Shown here: positions 22,243 to 28,960 of the stretch, in pieces
How the letters are laid out: every line of letters begins with the position of its first letter
Position numbering within the stretch: the first letter of the stretch is position 1
Made by a program: the position numbers and the translations under genes
Assembly: GCA_905215105.1 (NCBI GenBank)
Contig: CAJMOI010000009.1
Location: forward strand, 1-28,960
From: an uncultured bacterium
GTDB taxonomy: Bacteria; Bacillota; Clostridia; Oscillospirales; Acutalibacteraceae
Direction: 5' to 3'
Length of the DNA: 28,960 bases
Notes under the pieces: generated by a model
What the model was told of the DNA's origin: nothing
Database searches by the model: none
The model's input: the letters and a program-made list of their open reading frames with translations, nothing else

Positions 22243-23295
22243 TCAGAATTCCAGTGCACAGGGAACCACAACGGGGTCATTGGAATCGCTCAGTTCCCCT
22301 CCGGAAATGCACAGATACACGGTGTCCCCTTCCACATAAAAGGCAAGGTCGTTAAGGCTTACACGTTCCATGAAAGCCTTTCCGTCCGCCGTCCAGCTTT
22401 TGTCAGAGTTTCGCGCCATATACTCGTCCAGCGTGTCGGACAGCTTTGCTGTCAGCTCTTTTTCCTCCATGGAGAACAAATCCGTCAGCCGGAGCTGTTT
22501 TCCGGTTTCCAGGTCAAAGGTCATTCCCCGTACCGTCTGGATATTCCCGTTTTCCGTTGTTTCGGTCTGATCCAGACGAACGCTGAAAATGCCCCGTTCC
22601 CGGCGGGTAATAGTGGTTTCAGAGGTGTACAGATAGGGAGCTTCTACGGTTCCCATTTCCGGGTTCTTTTCCAGCTGCTTCTGAATGGCAGCCTTTTGTC
22701 CCAGAAAGTCCTCACAGACTTTCTGGATGGACTGATTGATGGACGAATAGGCCCCGTCCTGCAAAACCGGCTTTTGGAAGGAAATTTTCGCCAGAACTCC
22801 GCCGGTTTCATCGGTAATGGAGCGGTCTTCCTTCAGCACGATCACCTGTACCTTTTCCACCGGCTCCTGTGAACTGCTTTCGGAGGTCTGAGGCGCTTCG
22901 GTGGGCACAGGCGTTTCCGTTTCTTCCGGCAAGGAGGATTCTGTCTGGGAAACCGGGACAGGCGTTTCCGCAGGTGCACCGGTCATGCTCTGGGACTGGA
23001 AAAAATTCCAGCCAAAATAGCCGCCCACTCCCAGCACTACCACGGCTCCGACAATAGCCAACACCAGCGGCAGGGGATTTTTCTTCCCTTTCCGGGGCGG
23101 TTCCTCTTCGTCTCCCGGCTGGACATCAAAGCCATTGGCCCAACGGTCCACGCCGCTCATCGTGTCCTGTACAGGCGCCCGATTTTGAGGCGGCGGAGTC
23201 TGAGCAGGCGCAAAACCTTCCATCAACTCCTCGCCGCACTGCTCGCAAAATCTGGCGTCCGGCGGGTTATCCTTTCCGCAATGTCGGCAAAACAT
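22243..23295 (-). CDS. Zinc-ribbon membrane protein with DUF3298-like outer domain
   Basis: The 350-residue protein begins with a zinc ribbon (Cys3, Cys6, Cys17, Cys20), then a Pro-rich spacer, one membrane helix (about 75-95), a Thr/Pro/Ser/Glu linker (about 103-143) and an extracytoplasmic domain (about 145-350) that resembles DUF3298/RsiV-PdaC-type domains (SSINQSIQKVCEDFL, GMTFDLETGKQLRLTDLFS, LNDLAFYVEGDTVYL). The ribbon would be inside and the domain outside. The start is ATG at 23295 with GGAGG 8 bases upstream; a TTG two codons earlier is too close to that site. It has its own promoter and shares the downstream terminator. Function unknown. Confidence 0.85.
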   Translation of the reverse strand: MFCRHCGKDNPPDARFCEQCGEELMEGFAPAQTPPPQNRAPVQDTMSGVDRWANGFDVQPGDEEEPPRKGKKNPLPLVLAIVGAVVVLGVGGYFGWNFFQSQSMTGAPAETPVPVSQTESSLPEETETPVPTEAPQTSESSSQEPVEKVQVIVLKEDRSITDETGGVLAKISFQKPVLQDGAYSSINQSIQKVCEDFLGQKAAIQKQLEKNPEMGTVEAPYLYTSETTITRRERGIFSVRLDQTETTENGNIQTVRGMTFDLETGKQLRLTDLFSMEEKELTAKLSDTLDEYMARNSDKSWTADGKAFMERVSLNDLAFYVEGDTVYLCISGGELSDSNDPVVVPCALEF

Positions 23296-23328
23296 CCCCA
23301 ATTCCTCCTCTGTTTCACTCTTTTCCCT

Positions 23329-23357
23329 ATTTTATCACATCCCGGGAAAAAAGTCAG
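23329..23357 (-). promoter_or_regulatory. Promoter of the zinc-ribbon membrane protein
   Basis: CTGACT (23352-23357), 17-base spacer, TAAAAT (23329-23334) on the minus strand, between the GH38 stop and the zinc-ribbon start. Confidence 0.55.
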
Positions 23358-23365
23358 CGGATTTT

Positions 23366-26300
23366 TCAGAAACGCACCCGAATGGTCTTGATTTCATAGG
23401 GACGGATGGTAAAGGACAGGGTGTGGCCCTTCACGTCCACTTCGCCGGTCTTGTTTTCCATCAAGTCGCAGTCCTCTGCGCTTCTGACTTCACGACCCAG
23501 AGTCAGCGTCACGTTGGTGCGCTTGTTCTGTTCCTCAATGACGCGGAGAATCACACCGTCGCCATTTTCTGCGGCCTTGACCGTTTCCAGAATCACATTA
23601 TCGTGATCGGCAGACACAAAGGAGAAGGCGTTTCCGGCCTGTCCTCCTGCCACTGCGGTCATGGGCTGGTTCAGGCGGATGGCTTCTGCCTGCGTGCCAC
23701 CCTCTTTCCAGCCGCCAGCGTGGGGATACAGGGAGTAGGTGAACACATGCTCCTCGTTGTCGGTGTTGGGGTTGGGTTCAATACCGGACTTGATGAGGGT
23801 CAGAGACAGCTCGCTTTCCTTGACAGAATGGCCGTATTTGCAGTCGTTGAGAATGGAAACACCGTAGCCGCCCTCGGACACGTCGGCCCACTTGTGGCCG
23901 CAGCTCTCGAACCGTGCCTGATCCCAGCTGGTGTTGGCGTGGGTCTTGCGAGTCACATTGCCGAACTGCACATCAAAGGAGGCCTCATCGGTATGGACAT
24001 CGGCGGGCATAAAGACCTTGAGCAGGGTCTGGGGCTCGTGCCAGTCCACCCAGGTATCAAAATCAATGCGGCGATCCTCTGCATAGAAGCGAATGCGCTG
24101 TTTCATGCGGGACTGCATGAAATCCCGCTCAATGGTCAATTCTGCAAACAACGGGCCGTTAGCAGTCCACTCCATGCGAGAAATCTCTGTCAGATCCCAA
24201 CCCTTTTCCGTATAGTAAATATCGATATCCCAGTTATCGTAATAAATGGGCTTGTCCTCAAAGACCCGCATCCGGTTGCCGCGGGTTCCGGGTTTAAAGA
24301 CTTCCCGGCCGTTTTCCTTGTCAAACAGAGAGGTAAACATGCCCTCGCTGTCGATCACAGCCTGATAGAAGGGGGTTTCAATGGTCATGCAGCCGTCTTT
24401 CTCTCCCAGCACAAAGGGAGAGCTGCCCTCTTGGGCTTCCCCTCTGGCAAAGGTGCGCCAGCCCTTGGCGGGAACTTCCTTTACCCAGGCATAAGCCGCG
24501 CCATCGTATTCCTGCACATCGGCGCCGGAAAGAGCGGAAACGCCTTCCGGCAGACGAACCATTCCATTGGAGGCAAAGCCGGTGGTGTTGAACACGGTCA
24601 CGCCGTCGCCTTCTCCGGCCACAGCCTGCTGGCGTGCCCGCAGGAGCTCGCCGCCTTCTTGAGCCAGCTGGGCATACTCTTTCTTCGTCACCTCATAGAC
24701 TTCCGCAATGGAGGAACCGGGCAGAATATCGTGGAACTGGTTCAGCAGCACAATTTTCCACAGTCTCTCCAGAGCTTCGGCGGGATACTCCACGCCTTTT
24801 TCTCCGGCCAGCACGCTGAGCAGCTCCAAATCGCTGAGCAGGAATTCGCTCTTGCGGTTGCTGCGCTTGTTCCGCGCCATACTGGTATAGGTTCCACGGT
24901 GATATTCAAAATAGAATTCCCCGGTCCACACCGGCAGACGGCGGCTGTCTTTGACACGGGCTTCCAGCTCCTCAAAATACTGACGAGCGCCGCACTGACG
25001 CACGGTGGGAATGCCCTTGACACCCTTTTCCATCCGGCGTCCGGTTTCCAGCATTTCCCGGCTGGGGCCGCCACCGCCATCACCATAGCCATAGGCAATG
25101 AGGATATCATTGTTCATTTCCTTATTCTGATAGCGTTCCCAGCCGCCCATGATGGCATCAGGATGCAGAGAGCCGTTATAGGTGGTGAAGAACTTCTCCA
25201 CACTCTGGCCGATTCCCAGCGTGGAGATAAAGTGAGTGAGCACTCGGGTTCCGTCGATGCCTTCCCACATCATGGTATCGTTGGGAACCATGTTGAACTG
25301 GTTCCAGGAGAGCTTAGTGGTCATAAAGTAATCAATGCCGGATTTCTTCATGATCTGGGGCAGCGCTCCGGAATAGCCAAACACGTCGGGCAGCCACAGC
25401 ACCCGGTTTTCCTTGCCGAATTCCTCTTTGAAGAACCGCTTGCCATAGAGGAACTGGCGCACCAGACTTTCGCCTGCACTCAGGTTACAGTCTGCTTCCA
25501 GCCACATGCCGCCCTCCGGCTCCCAGCGGCCTTCGTCAATGCGCTCCTTGATTTTGGCGTACAGTTCCGGATACCGCTCTTTCAAAAAGCTGTACAGAAC
25601 CGGCTGGCTGGACATAAATTTATACTCCGGGTATTCTTCCATCAGTTTTAACACAGTGGCAAAGCTGCGGACGACCTTTTCCCGGGTTTGCGCCACTGTC
25701 CACCACCAGGCAACGTCAATATGCGTGTGGCCGATACAGCTGGCGATGATCTCTTTCTCCCCGGCCATTTCTCCATAAACGGTCTTGGCCAGCAGTGCCC
25801 GGGCTTCCTCTACAGAAGCGTAAAAGGCCTCGGACGGAACTTTCCGCATATCCAGCAGGTTGATGGCATCATTCAGCGCTGTGCACAGGTCAATGCAGGT
25901 CTTTCCCTTGGGGTCCATCCGGCCCATGGCCCACAGAGGCACCTGAATGTCATAATACAAGGCATTGACGGCGGGGTTCAGCTCCTGCACATCTGCCAGC
26001 AGCCGGAACTCCGGATGGAGAATGCCGGAATAGGCCTGCAAATCAATGGTGTACTGGTCTCCGGCTTTGGCACATCGGGACAGCAGCAGCTCCCGGTGGT
26101 TCATGTCTGCGCCCTGTTTCAGCTCTCCGTTGACAAAAATCAGGAACTGGGGATTTTTGGCGTCATCCCATTCCTCAATCTGGGTGCGCAGATACAGCCA
26201 CAGCTCTTTTCCGTCATAGCTCTCCGGCACGGTGAAGCTGGTGCGGAACCAGTAATGGCGATCGGGTCCATACCAGTGCATGAGCTTGGAATCAAAGTCT

Positions 26301-26449
26301 GTAAACGGCGCCGGGTCTGCGTCCACTTCTTCCGGACGAAGCCAGAAGCCCTCTTTTACCTTCCAGCTGTCCAGCTGAAAGGACTGGGGAATGCGGAATT
26401 TTTTCAGCTGTGCGGCGATGACTTCCAGCCGTTCTTTCACAAATATCAT
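23366..26449 (-). CDS. GH38 alpha-mannosidase
   Basis: This 1027-residue enzyme hydrolyses alpha-mannosidic bonds. The catalytic domain shows the family metal site GHTHIDVAWWW (240-250, with His241, His243 and Asp245 region) and the nucleophile motif WLPDVFGYS with Asp355. A long N-terminal beta-domain (about 60-190; RHYWFRTSFTVPE, LYLRTQIEEW) and C-terminal beta-sandwich domains follow the cytosolic Man2C1-like plan. No signal peptide is present, so it acts on imported sugars. The start is ATG at 26449 with GGGAGG 7 bases upstream; an ATG six codons earlier has no site. It follows the GH130 gene but is separated by an intrinsic terminator. No clear terminator is seen after it. Confidence 0.95.
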   Translation of the reverse strand: MIFVKERLEVIAAQLKKFRIPQSFQLDSWKVKEGFWLRPEEVDADPAPFTDFDSKLMHWYGPDRHYWFRTSFTVPESYDGKELWLYLRTQIEEWDDAKNPQFLIFVNGELKQGADMNHRELLLSRCAKAGDQYTIDLQAYSGILHPEFRLLADVQELNPAVNALYYDIQVPLWAMGRMDPKGKTCIDLCTALNDAINLLDMRKVPSEAFYASVEEARALLAKTVYGEMAGEKEIIASCIGHTHIDVAWWWTVAQTREKVVRSFATVLKLMEEYPEYKFMSSQPVLYSFLKERYPELYAKIKERIDEGRWEPEGGMWLEADCNLSAGESLVRQFLYGKRFFKEEFGKENRVLWLPDVFGYSGALPQIMKKSGIDYFMTTKLSWNQFNMVPNDTMMWEGIDGTRVLTHFISTLGIGQSVEKFFTTYNGSLHPDAIMGGWERYQNKEMNNDILIAYGYGDGGGGPSREMLETGRRMEKGVKGIPTVRQCGARQYFEELEARVKDSRRLPVWTGEFYFEYHRGTYTSMARNKRSNRKSEFLLSDLELLSVLAGEKGVEYPAEALERLWKIVLLNQFHDILPGSSIAEVYEVTKKEYAQLAQEGGELLRARQQAVAGEGDGVTVFNTTGFASNGMVRLPEGVSALSGADVQEYDGAAYAWVKEVPAKGWRTFARGEAQEGSSPFVLGEKDGCMTIETPFYQAVIDSEGMFTSLFDKENGREVFKPGTRGNRMRVFEDKPIYYDNWDIDIYYTEKGWDLTEISRMEWTANGPLFAELTIERDFMQSRMKQRIRFYAEDRRIDFDTWVDWHEPQTLLKVFMPADVHTDEASFDVQFGNVTRKTHANTSWDQARFESCGHKWADVSEGGYGVSILNDCKYGHSVKESELSLTLIKSGIEPNPNTDNEEHVFTYSLYPHAGGWKEGGTQAEAIRLNQPMTAVAGGQAGNAFSFVSADHDNVILETVKAAENGDGVILRVIEEQNKRTNVTLTLGREVRSAEDCDLMENKTGEVDVKGHTLSFTIRPYEIKTIRVRF

Positions 26450-26480
26450 TCTGTGTCCTCCCATCAAAAAAATATGCTAC

Positions 26481-26515
26481 AAAAAAGGCGCTCCGGCAGA
26501 AACCGCCGAAGCGCC
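26481..26515 (-). terminator. Intrinsic terminator between GH130 and GH38 genes
   Basis: GGCGCTTCGG pairs with CCGGAGCGCC (26487-26496 with 26506-26515, one G-T pair), loop of nine, then six T on the minus strand. It stands 12 bases after the GH130 stop. No promoter for GH38 is evident in the 30 bases left, so GH38 probably depends on read-through. Confidence 0.88.
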
Positions 26516-26527
26516 AAACCTGTCTGA

Positions 26528-27514
26528 TTAGAGCGGATACTCCTTCATGTAGTTGAGCAGGGTATCCACGGTGGTGAAGGCCAGACCGGTGACGGTATCG
26601 GCACAGCCATAGTAAATGGCGATTCTGCCGGTTTCGGCATCGGTGAGGGCTGCGCAGGGGAACGTCACGTTGGGAACGTCGCCTACGCACTCATACAGCT
26701 CTTCGGGTCCGAGGATATAGTTGCGGCTGCGGCCCTTTACCTTCCAGGGCTCGTCCAGATCCAGCAGGGCAACGCCGATGCGGTAGACGAAGCCGTTGCA
26801 GGTGTTGATAACGCCGTGATAGAGGATCAGCCAGCCTTCATCGGTCTCGATGGGCACACAGCCGGGGCCGATCTTCTTGGACTGCCATGCGGACTCGTCG
26901 CCGTTGATGATGCCCATGACCCAGCGGTGCTTGCCCCAATAGGTCAGATCCGGGCTCTGGCTGCAGAACACATCGCCGAAGGGAGTGTGACCGGTATCGG
27001 AAGGACGGGACAGCATCATGTAGTTATCGCCGATCTTGCGGGGGAACAGCACACCGTTGCGGTTATAGGGCAGGAAAGCGTTTTCCATCTGATGGAAGGT
27101 CTTGAAATCGGTGGTCCAGCCCATGCCGATGGTGGGGCCGTGAGCGCCGTTACACCAGGTGACATAGTACTTGTCGTCCATCTTCAGTACGCGGGGATCA
27201 TAGCGATATTCGCGCTTGGTCACCTCAGGATCGCCCTCGAAGTGTACGGGGGTATCGCTGATGGTCCAGTGAATGCCGTCTTTGGAGAAGCCGGGGAAAA
27301 TATCCATGCTGACAGAACGGGAGTCGCAGCGGAAGATGCCGGCAAAACCGTCTTCAAAGGGAACCACAGCAGAGTTGAAAATGCTGTTTGCGTTCTTCTG
27401 GTCGTGACGGTTGATAATGGGGTTTTCGGTATACCTCCAAACAGGTGCGTCCAGATTCTCGGGCTTGTCCTGCCAGGGGATGTTGGGGAGCGCGTTGCCG
27501 ATAATTTTTGCCAT
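26528..27514 (-). CDS. GH130 beta-mannoside phosphorylase
   Basis: The 328-residue five-bladed propeller enzyme phosphorolyses beta-mannosides, releasing mannose 1-phosphate. Family marks are the general acid in YRYDPRV (Asp106), CNGAHGPTIGMGWTTDF, LSRPSDTGHTPFGDVF and LYHGVINTCNGFVYRIGVALLDLDEP. Length and the RPSD-TGHTPFGD block fit subfamily 2 (mannosyl-N-acetylglucosamine or mannooligosaccharide phosphorylases) better than the longer mannosylglucose type. With the GH38 next door, trimming of N-glycan cores is likely, but the substrate cannot be read from sequence. GGAG lies 8 bases before the ATG. It follows the regulator gene by 14 bases. Confidence 0.93.
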   Translation of the reverse strand: MAKIIGNALPNIPWQDKPENLDAPVWRYTENPIINRHDQKNANSIFNSAVVPFEDGFAGIFRCDSRSVSMDIFPGFSKDGIHWTISDTPVHFEGDPEVTKREYRYDPRVLKMDDKYYVTWCNGAHGPTIGMGWTTDFKTFHQMENAFLPYNRNGVLFPRKIGDNYMMLSRPSDTGHTPFGDVFCSQSPDLTYWGKHRWVMGIINGDESAWQSKKIGPGCVPIETDEGWLILYHGVINTCNGFVYRIGVALLDLDEPWKVKGRSRNYILGPEELYECVGDVPNVTFPCAALTDAETGRIAIYYGCADTVTGLAFTTVDTLLNYMKEYPL

Positions 27515-27528
27515 TACGATTTCTCCTT

Positions 27529-28311
27529 TCAGTCTTTTCTGTTTACGGCGTCAGATTTATGCAGCCGCATTTCAGAAGGTGTCATATTAAAATAGCTGCG
27601 GAAATGGGTATAAAAGTAATTCAGATTGGAATATCCCACTTCTTCCGCTATCACTGCGATTTTTTCGTCGGTATACAGGATGTGATCCCGGGCTGTATTC
27701 AGCCGGTATAACATCACATATTCCGAAAATTTCAGCCCTGTTTCCTTGATGAACAGTTGTCCCAGATAAGTAGAGTTCATCCGGAGCCGGTCTGCAATGG
27801 ATTTCAGGGTAATATTCTGCCGGTATTCTGCCCGGACCATGGCCAACAGCTTGTTGATTAAGGTCGGCAGCTCCGACAGCTTTTTCCCCAAAACGGGGTC
27901 TTCTTCCTCTTCTTTGGAAACATGATGGATGGTACCGTGAAGCTTCTCGCGGATAATCAGCTCCACTGCGGCAATCAGCTTATCCGCCTGAATGGGCTTC
28001 AGAAGATAGTCCCAGGCGCCGCACCGCAGCGCTTCACAGGCATAACCGAATTCCCGGTGTCCGCTCATCATGATACAGGCACAGTCCACACCGGATTCCT
28101 TAATGCGCTTGACCAGATCCTGTCCGAAATCCTTTCCCACACAGACATCGATCAGCGCAATTTGGGGACGGGTATCCACTGCGCGGGCCAGACCGTCCGC
28201 ACAGTTGGTGGCCGTTTCGATTCTGGTAATGCCATAGCTTTCCCAGTCGATCAGCGCCTTCATTCCAATCAAAATATTCGGTTCGTCATCCACGATCAGC
28301 AGTGTGTACAT
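27529..28311 (-). CDS. YesN-type response regulator (receiver plus AraC DNA-binding domain)
   Basis: The 260-residue protein has an N-terminal receiver (1-125) with Asp8-Asp9, phospho-acceptor Asp55, Ser83 and Lys105, and a C-terminal AraC helix-turn-helix pair (about 160-258; ITLKSIADRLRMNSTYLGQLFIKETGLKFSEYV and AVIAEEVGYSNLNYFYTHFRSYFNMTPSEMR). Such regulators control sugar uptake and degradation genes in Firmicutes. The ATG at 28311 has GGAGG 6 bases upstream and lies within the 3' end of the kinase gene (26-base overlap); longer starts have no site. Probable targets are the GH130 and GH38 genes immediately downstream. Confidence 0.93.
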   Translation of the reverse strand: MYTLLIVDDEPNILIGMKALIDWESYGITRIETATNCADGLARAVDTRPQIALIDVCVGKDFGQDLVKRIKESGVDCACIMMSGHREFGYACEALRCGAWDYLLKPIQADKLIAAVELIIREKLHGTIHHVSKEEEEDPVLGKKLSELPTLINKLLAMVRAEYRQNITLKSIADRLRMNSTYLGQLFIKETGLKFSEYVMLYRLNTARDHILYTDEKIAVIAEEVGYSNLNYFYTHFRSYFNMTPSEMRLHKSDAVNRKD

Positions 28312-28960
28312 CAGAAACCTCCTTGTTGGGAATAAAAATCGAAACACACGCACCGCCTTCGGAGTTATTCCGCAGCTCCATGGTAAATTCCTTCCCATAA
28401 TAATAGGCAAGGCGCGTATAGACATTGCGCAGGCCAATGGAATTTCCCGGGGTTTCGTCGCCGGTGCCTATTCGGGCATTTACGGCGGTTATCTGCTCCT
28501 GAGGGATTCCGGAACCGTTGTCGATTACTTCAATCCGCCAGCCGTCTTTTTCGGCCACAGCGGTGACTACCAGGATGTTAAACTCGCTGCATCGGTCAAA
28601 ACCGTGAGAGAAAAAGTTCTCTGCCAGCGGCTGCATCCAGAATTTAGGGGTTTTCAGCTGCAATAACGCATCATCAAACATGAGCTGATAGGCAAAGCTG
28701 TCCGGGTATCGCAGCTGCATAATTTTCAAATAGGTTTCCAACAGGTCCTTTTCTTCCCAGAAAAAGATAATATCCTCTTTTCGCACCATATCCCGGTACA
28801 ACTGTCCCAGCAGGGCAATTGCCTCTGCTGTTTTGGGATTTTTTTCTGTCAGCGCCTTGGCCCGAATGGCCTCCAGCGTATTATACAGGAAATGGGGATT
28901 AATCTGATGCTGCAGGGCACGCATCGCAGTTTCCTGCTGTTTGAGCTTCAGCCGGTATTC
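28286..28960 (-). CDS. YesM-type sensor histidine kinase (N-terminus outside window)
   Basis: Only the C-terminal 224 codons are present. They start with a helix (EYRLKLKQQETAMRALQ) and the His_kinase phospho-acceptor motif QINPHFLYNTLEAI, then the ATPase domain with QPLAENFFSHGFD (N box), VIDNGSGIP (G1) and GNSIGLRNVYTRLAYYYG (G2). This is the YesM/LytS-like class that pairs with AraC-type regulators. The missing part should hold an extracytoplasmic sensor and a HAMP domain. It is followed by the overlapping regulator gene. The likely signal is an extracellular glycan or a loaded binding protein, which is inferred from neighbours only. Confidence 0.93.
   Translation of the reverse strand, partial: EYRLKLKQQETAMRALQHQINPHFLYNTLEAIRAKALTEKNPKTAEAIALLGQLYRDMVRKEDIIFFWEEKDLLETYLKIMQLRYPDSFAYQLMFDDALLQLKTPKFWMQPLAENFFSHGFDRCSEFNILVVTAVAEKDGWRIEVIDNGSGIPQEQITAVNARIGTGDETPGNSIGLRNVYTRLAYYYGKEFTMELRNNSEGGACVSIFIPNKEVSDVHTADRG

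Noticed and set aside
1..28960. CRISPR arrays, insertion sequences, phage genes, tRNA or rRNA genes
   Set aside because: I looked for regular repeats, transposase-like proteins and tRNA/rRNA-like stretches and saw none.

Overview
The window reads as chromosomal DNA of a spore-forming, anaerobic Clostridia, most likely a gut Oscillospirales/Oscillospiraceae-type bacterium. This is inferred from the Firmicutes gene order rimP-nusA-ylxR-ylxQ-infB, from spoVT (forespore regulator), from Rnf-type membrane genes, from ferredoxin-type redox genes and from mannoside/N-glycan enzymes. Genes are dense, with many 4-base start/stop overlaps, and long antisense open frames are common because of codon bias. 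I see no tRNA, rRNA, CRISPR array, transposase or phage gene.

Layout. (1) 1-3880, minus: the transcription/translation operon rimP-nusA-ylxR-ylxQ-infB (infB runs off the left edge), with a good promoter and a terminator-like leader hairpin. (2) 3941-4553, minus: spoVT with a sigma-G-like promoter. (3) 4614-9180: a signalling locus. A secreted, membrane-anchored protein and a 7TM sensor kinase lie on the plus strand and meet a convergent LytTR response regulator; one palindromic terminator is encoded inside the last codons of kinase and regulator. (4) 9268-9847, plus: a small lipoprotein. (5) 9857-13230, minus: a compact four-gene Rnf-like operon (C-D-E-A) with no RnfB or RnfG and with several expected cofactor residues missing. 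(6) 13269-14543: a divergent MecA-like gene (plus) and rpe (minus). (7) 14587-16413, minus: two small membrane proteins and an AEC-family permease. (8) 16524-18342: a G5/3D-domain cell-wall protein behind a perfect consensus promoter, and an AT-rich gene-free stretch that holds a candidate small RNA. (9) 18358-19543, minus: a DUF6472-like protein and a class I methyltransferase whose reading frame breaks at a run of eight T; upstream of it are an 11-codon leader ORF and a long hairpin. (10) 19628-22224, plus: a ferredoxin, a NapH-like membrane Fe-S protein and a CoA-disulfide-reductase/rhodanese fusion. (11) 22243-23357, minus: a zinc-ribbon membrane protein. (12) 23366-28960, minus: a YesM/YesN-type two-component system followed by a GH130 mannoside phosphorylase and a GH38 alpha-mannosidase, which looks like a sensing-plus-degradation unit for mannose-containing glycans.

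The most unusual items are the methyltransferase leader with its T8 frame break, the stripped-down Rnf-like operon, the kinase/regulator pair sharing one in-gene terminator, and the terminator between the GH130 and GH38 genes. All identifications come from reading motifs by eye; no database search was run.
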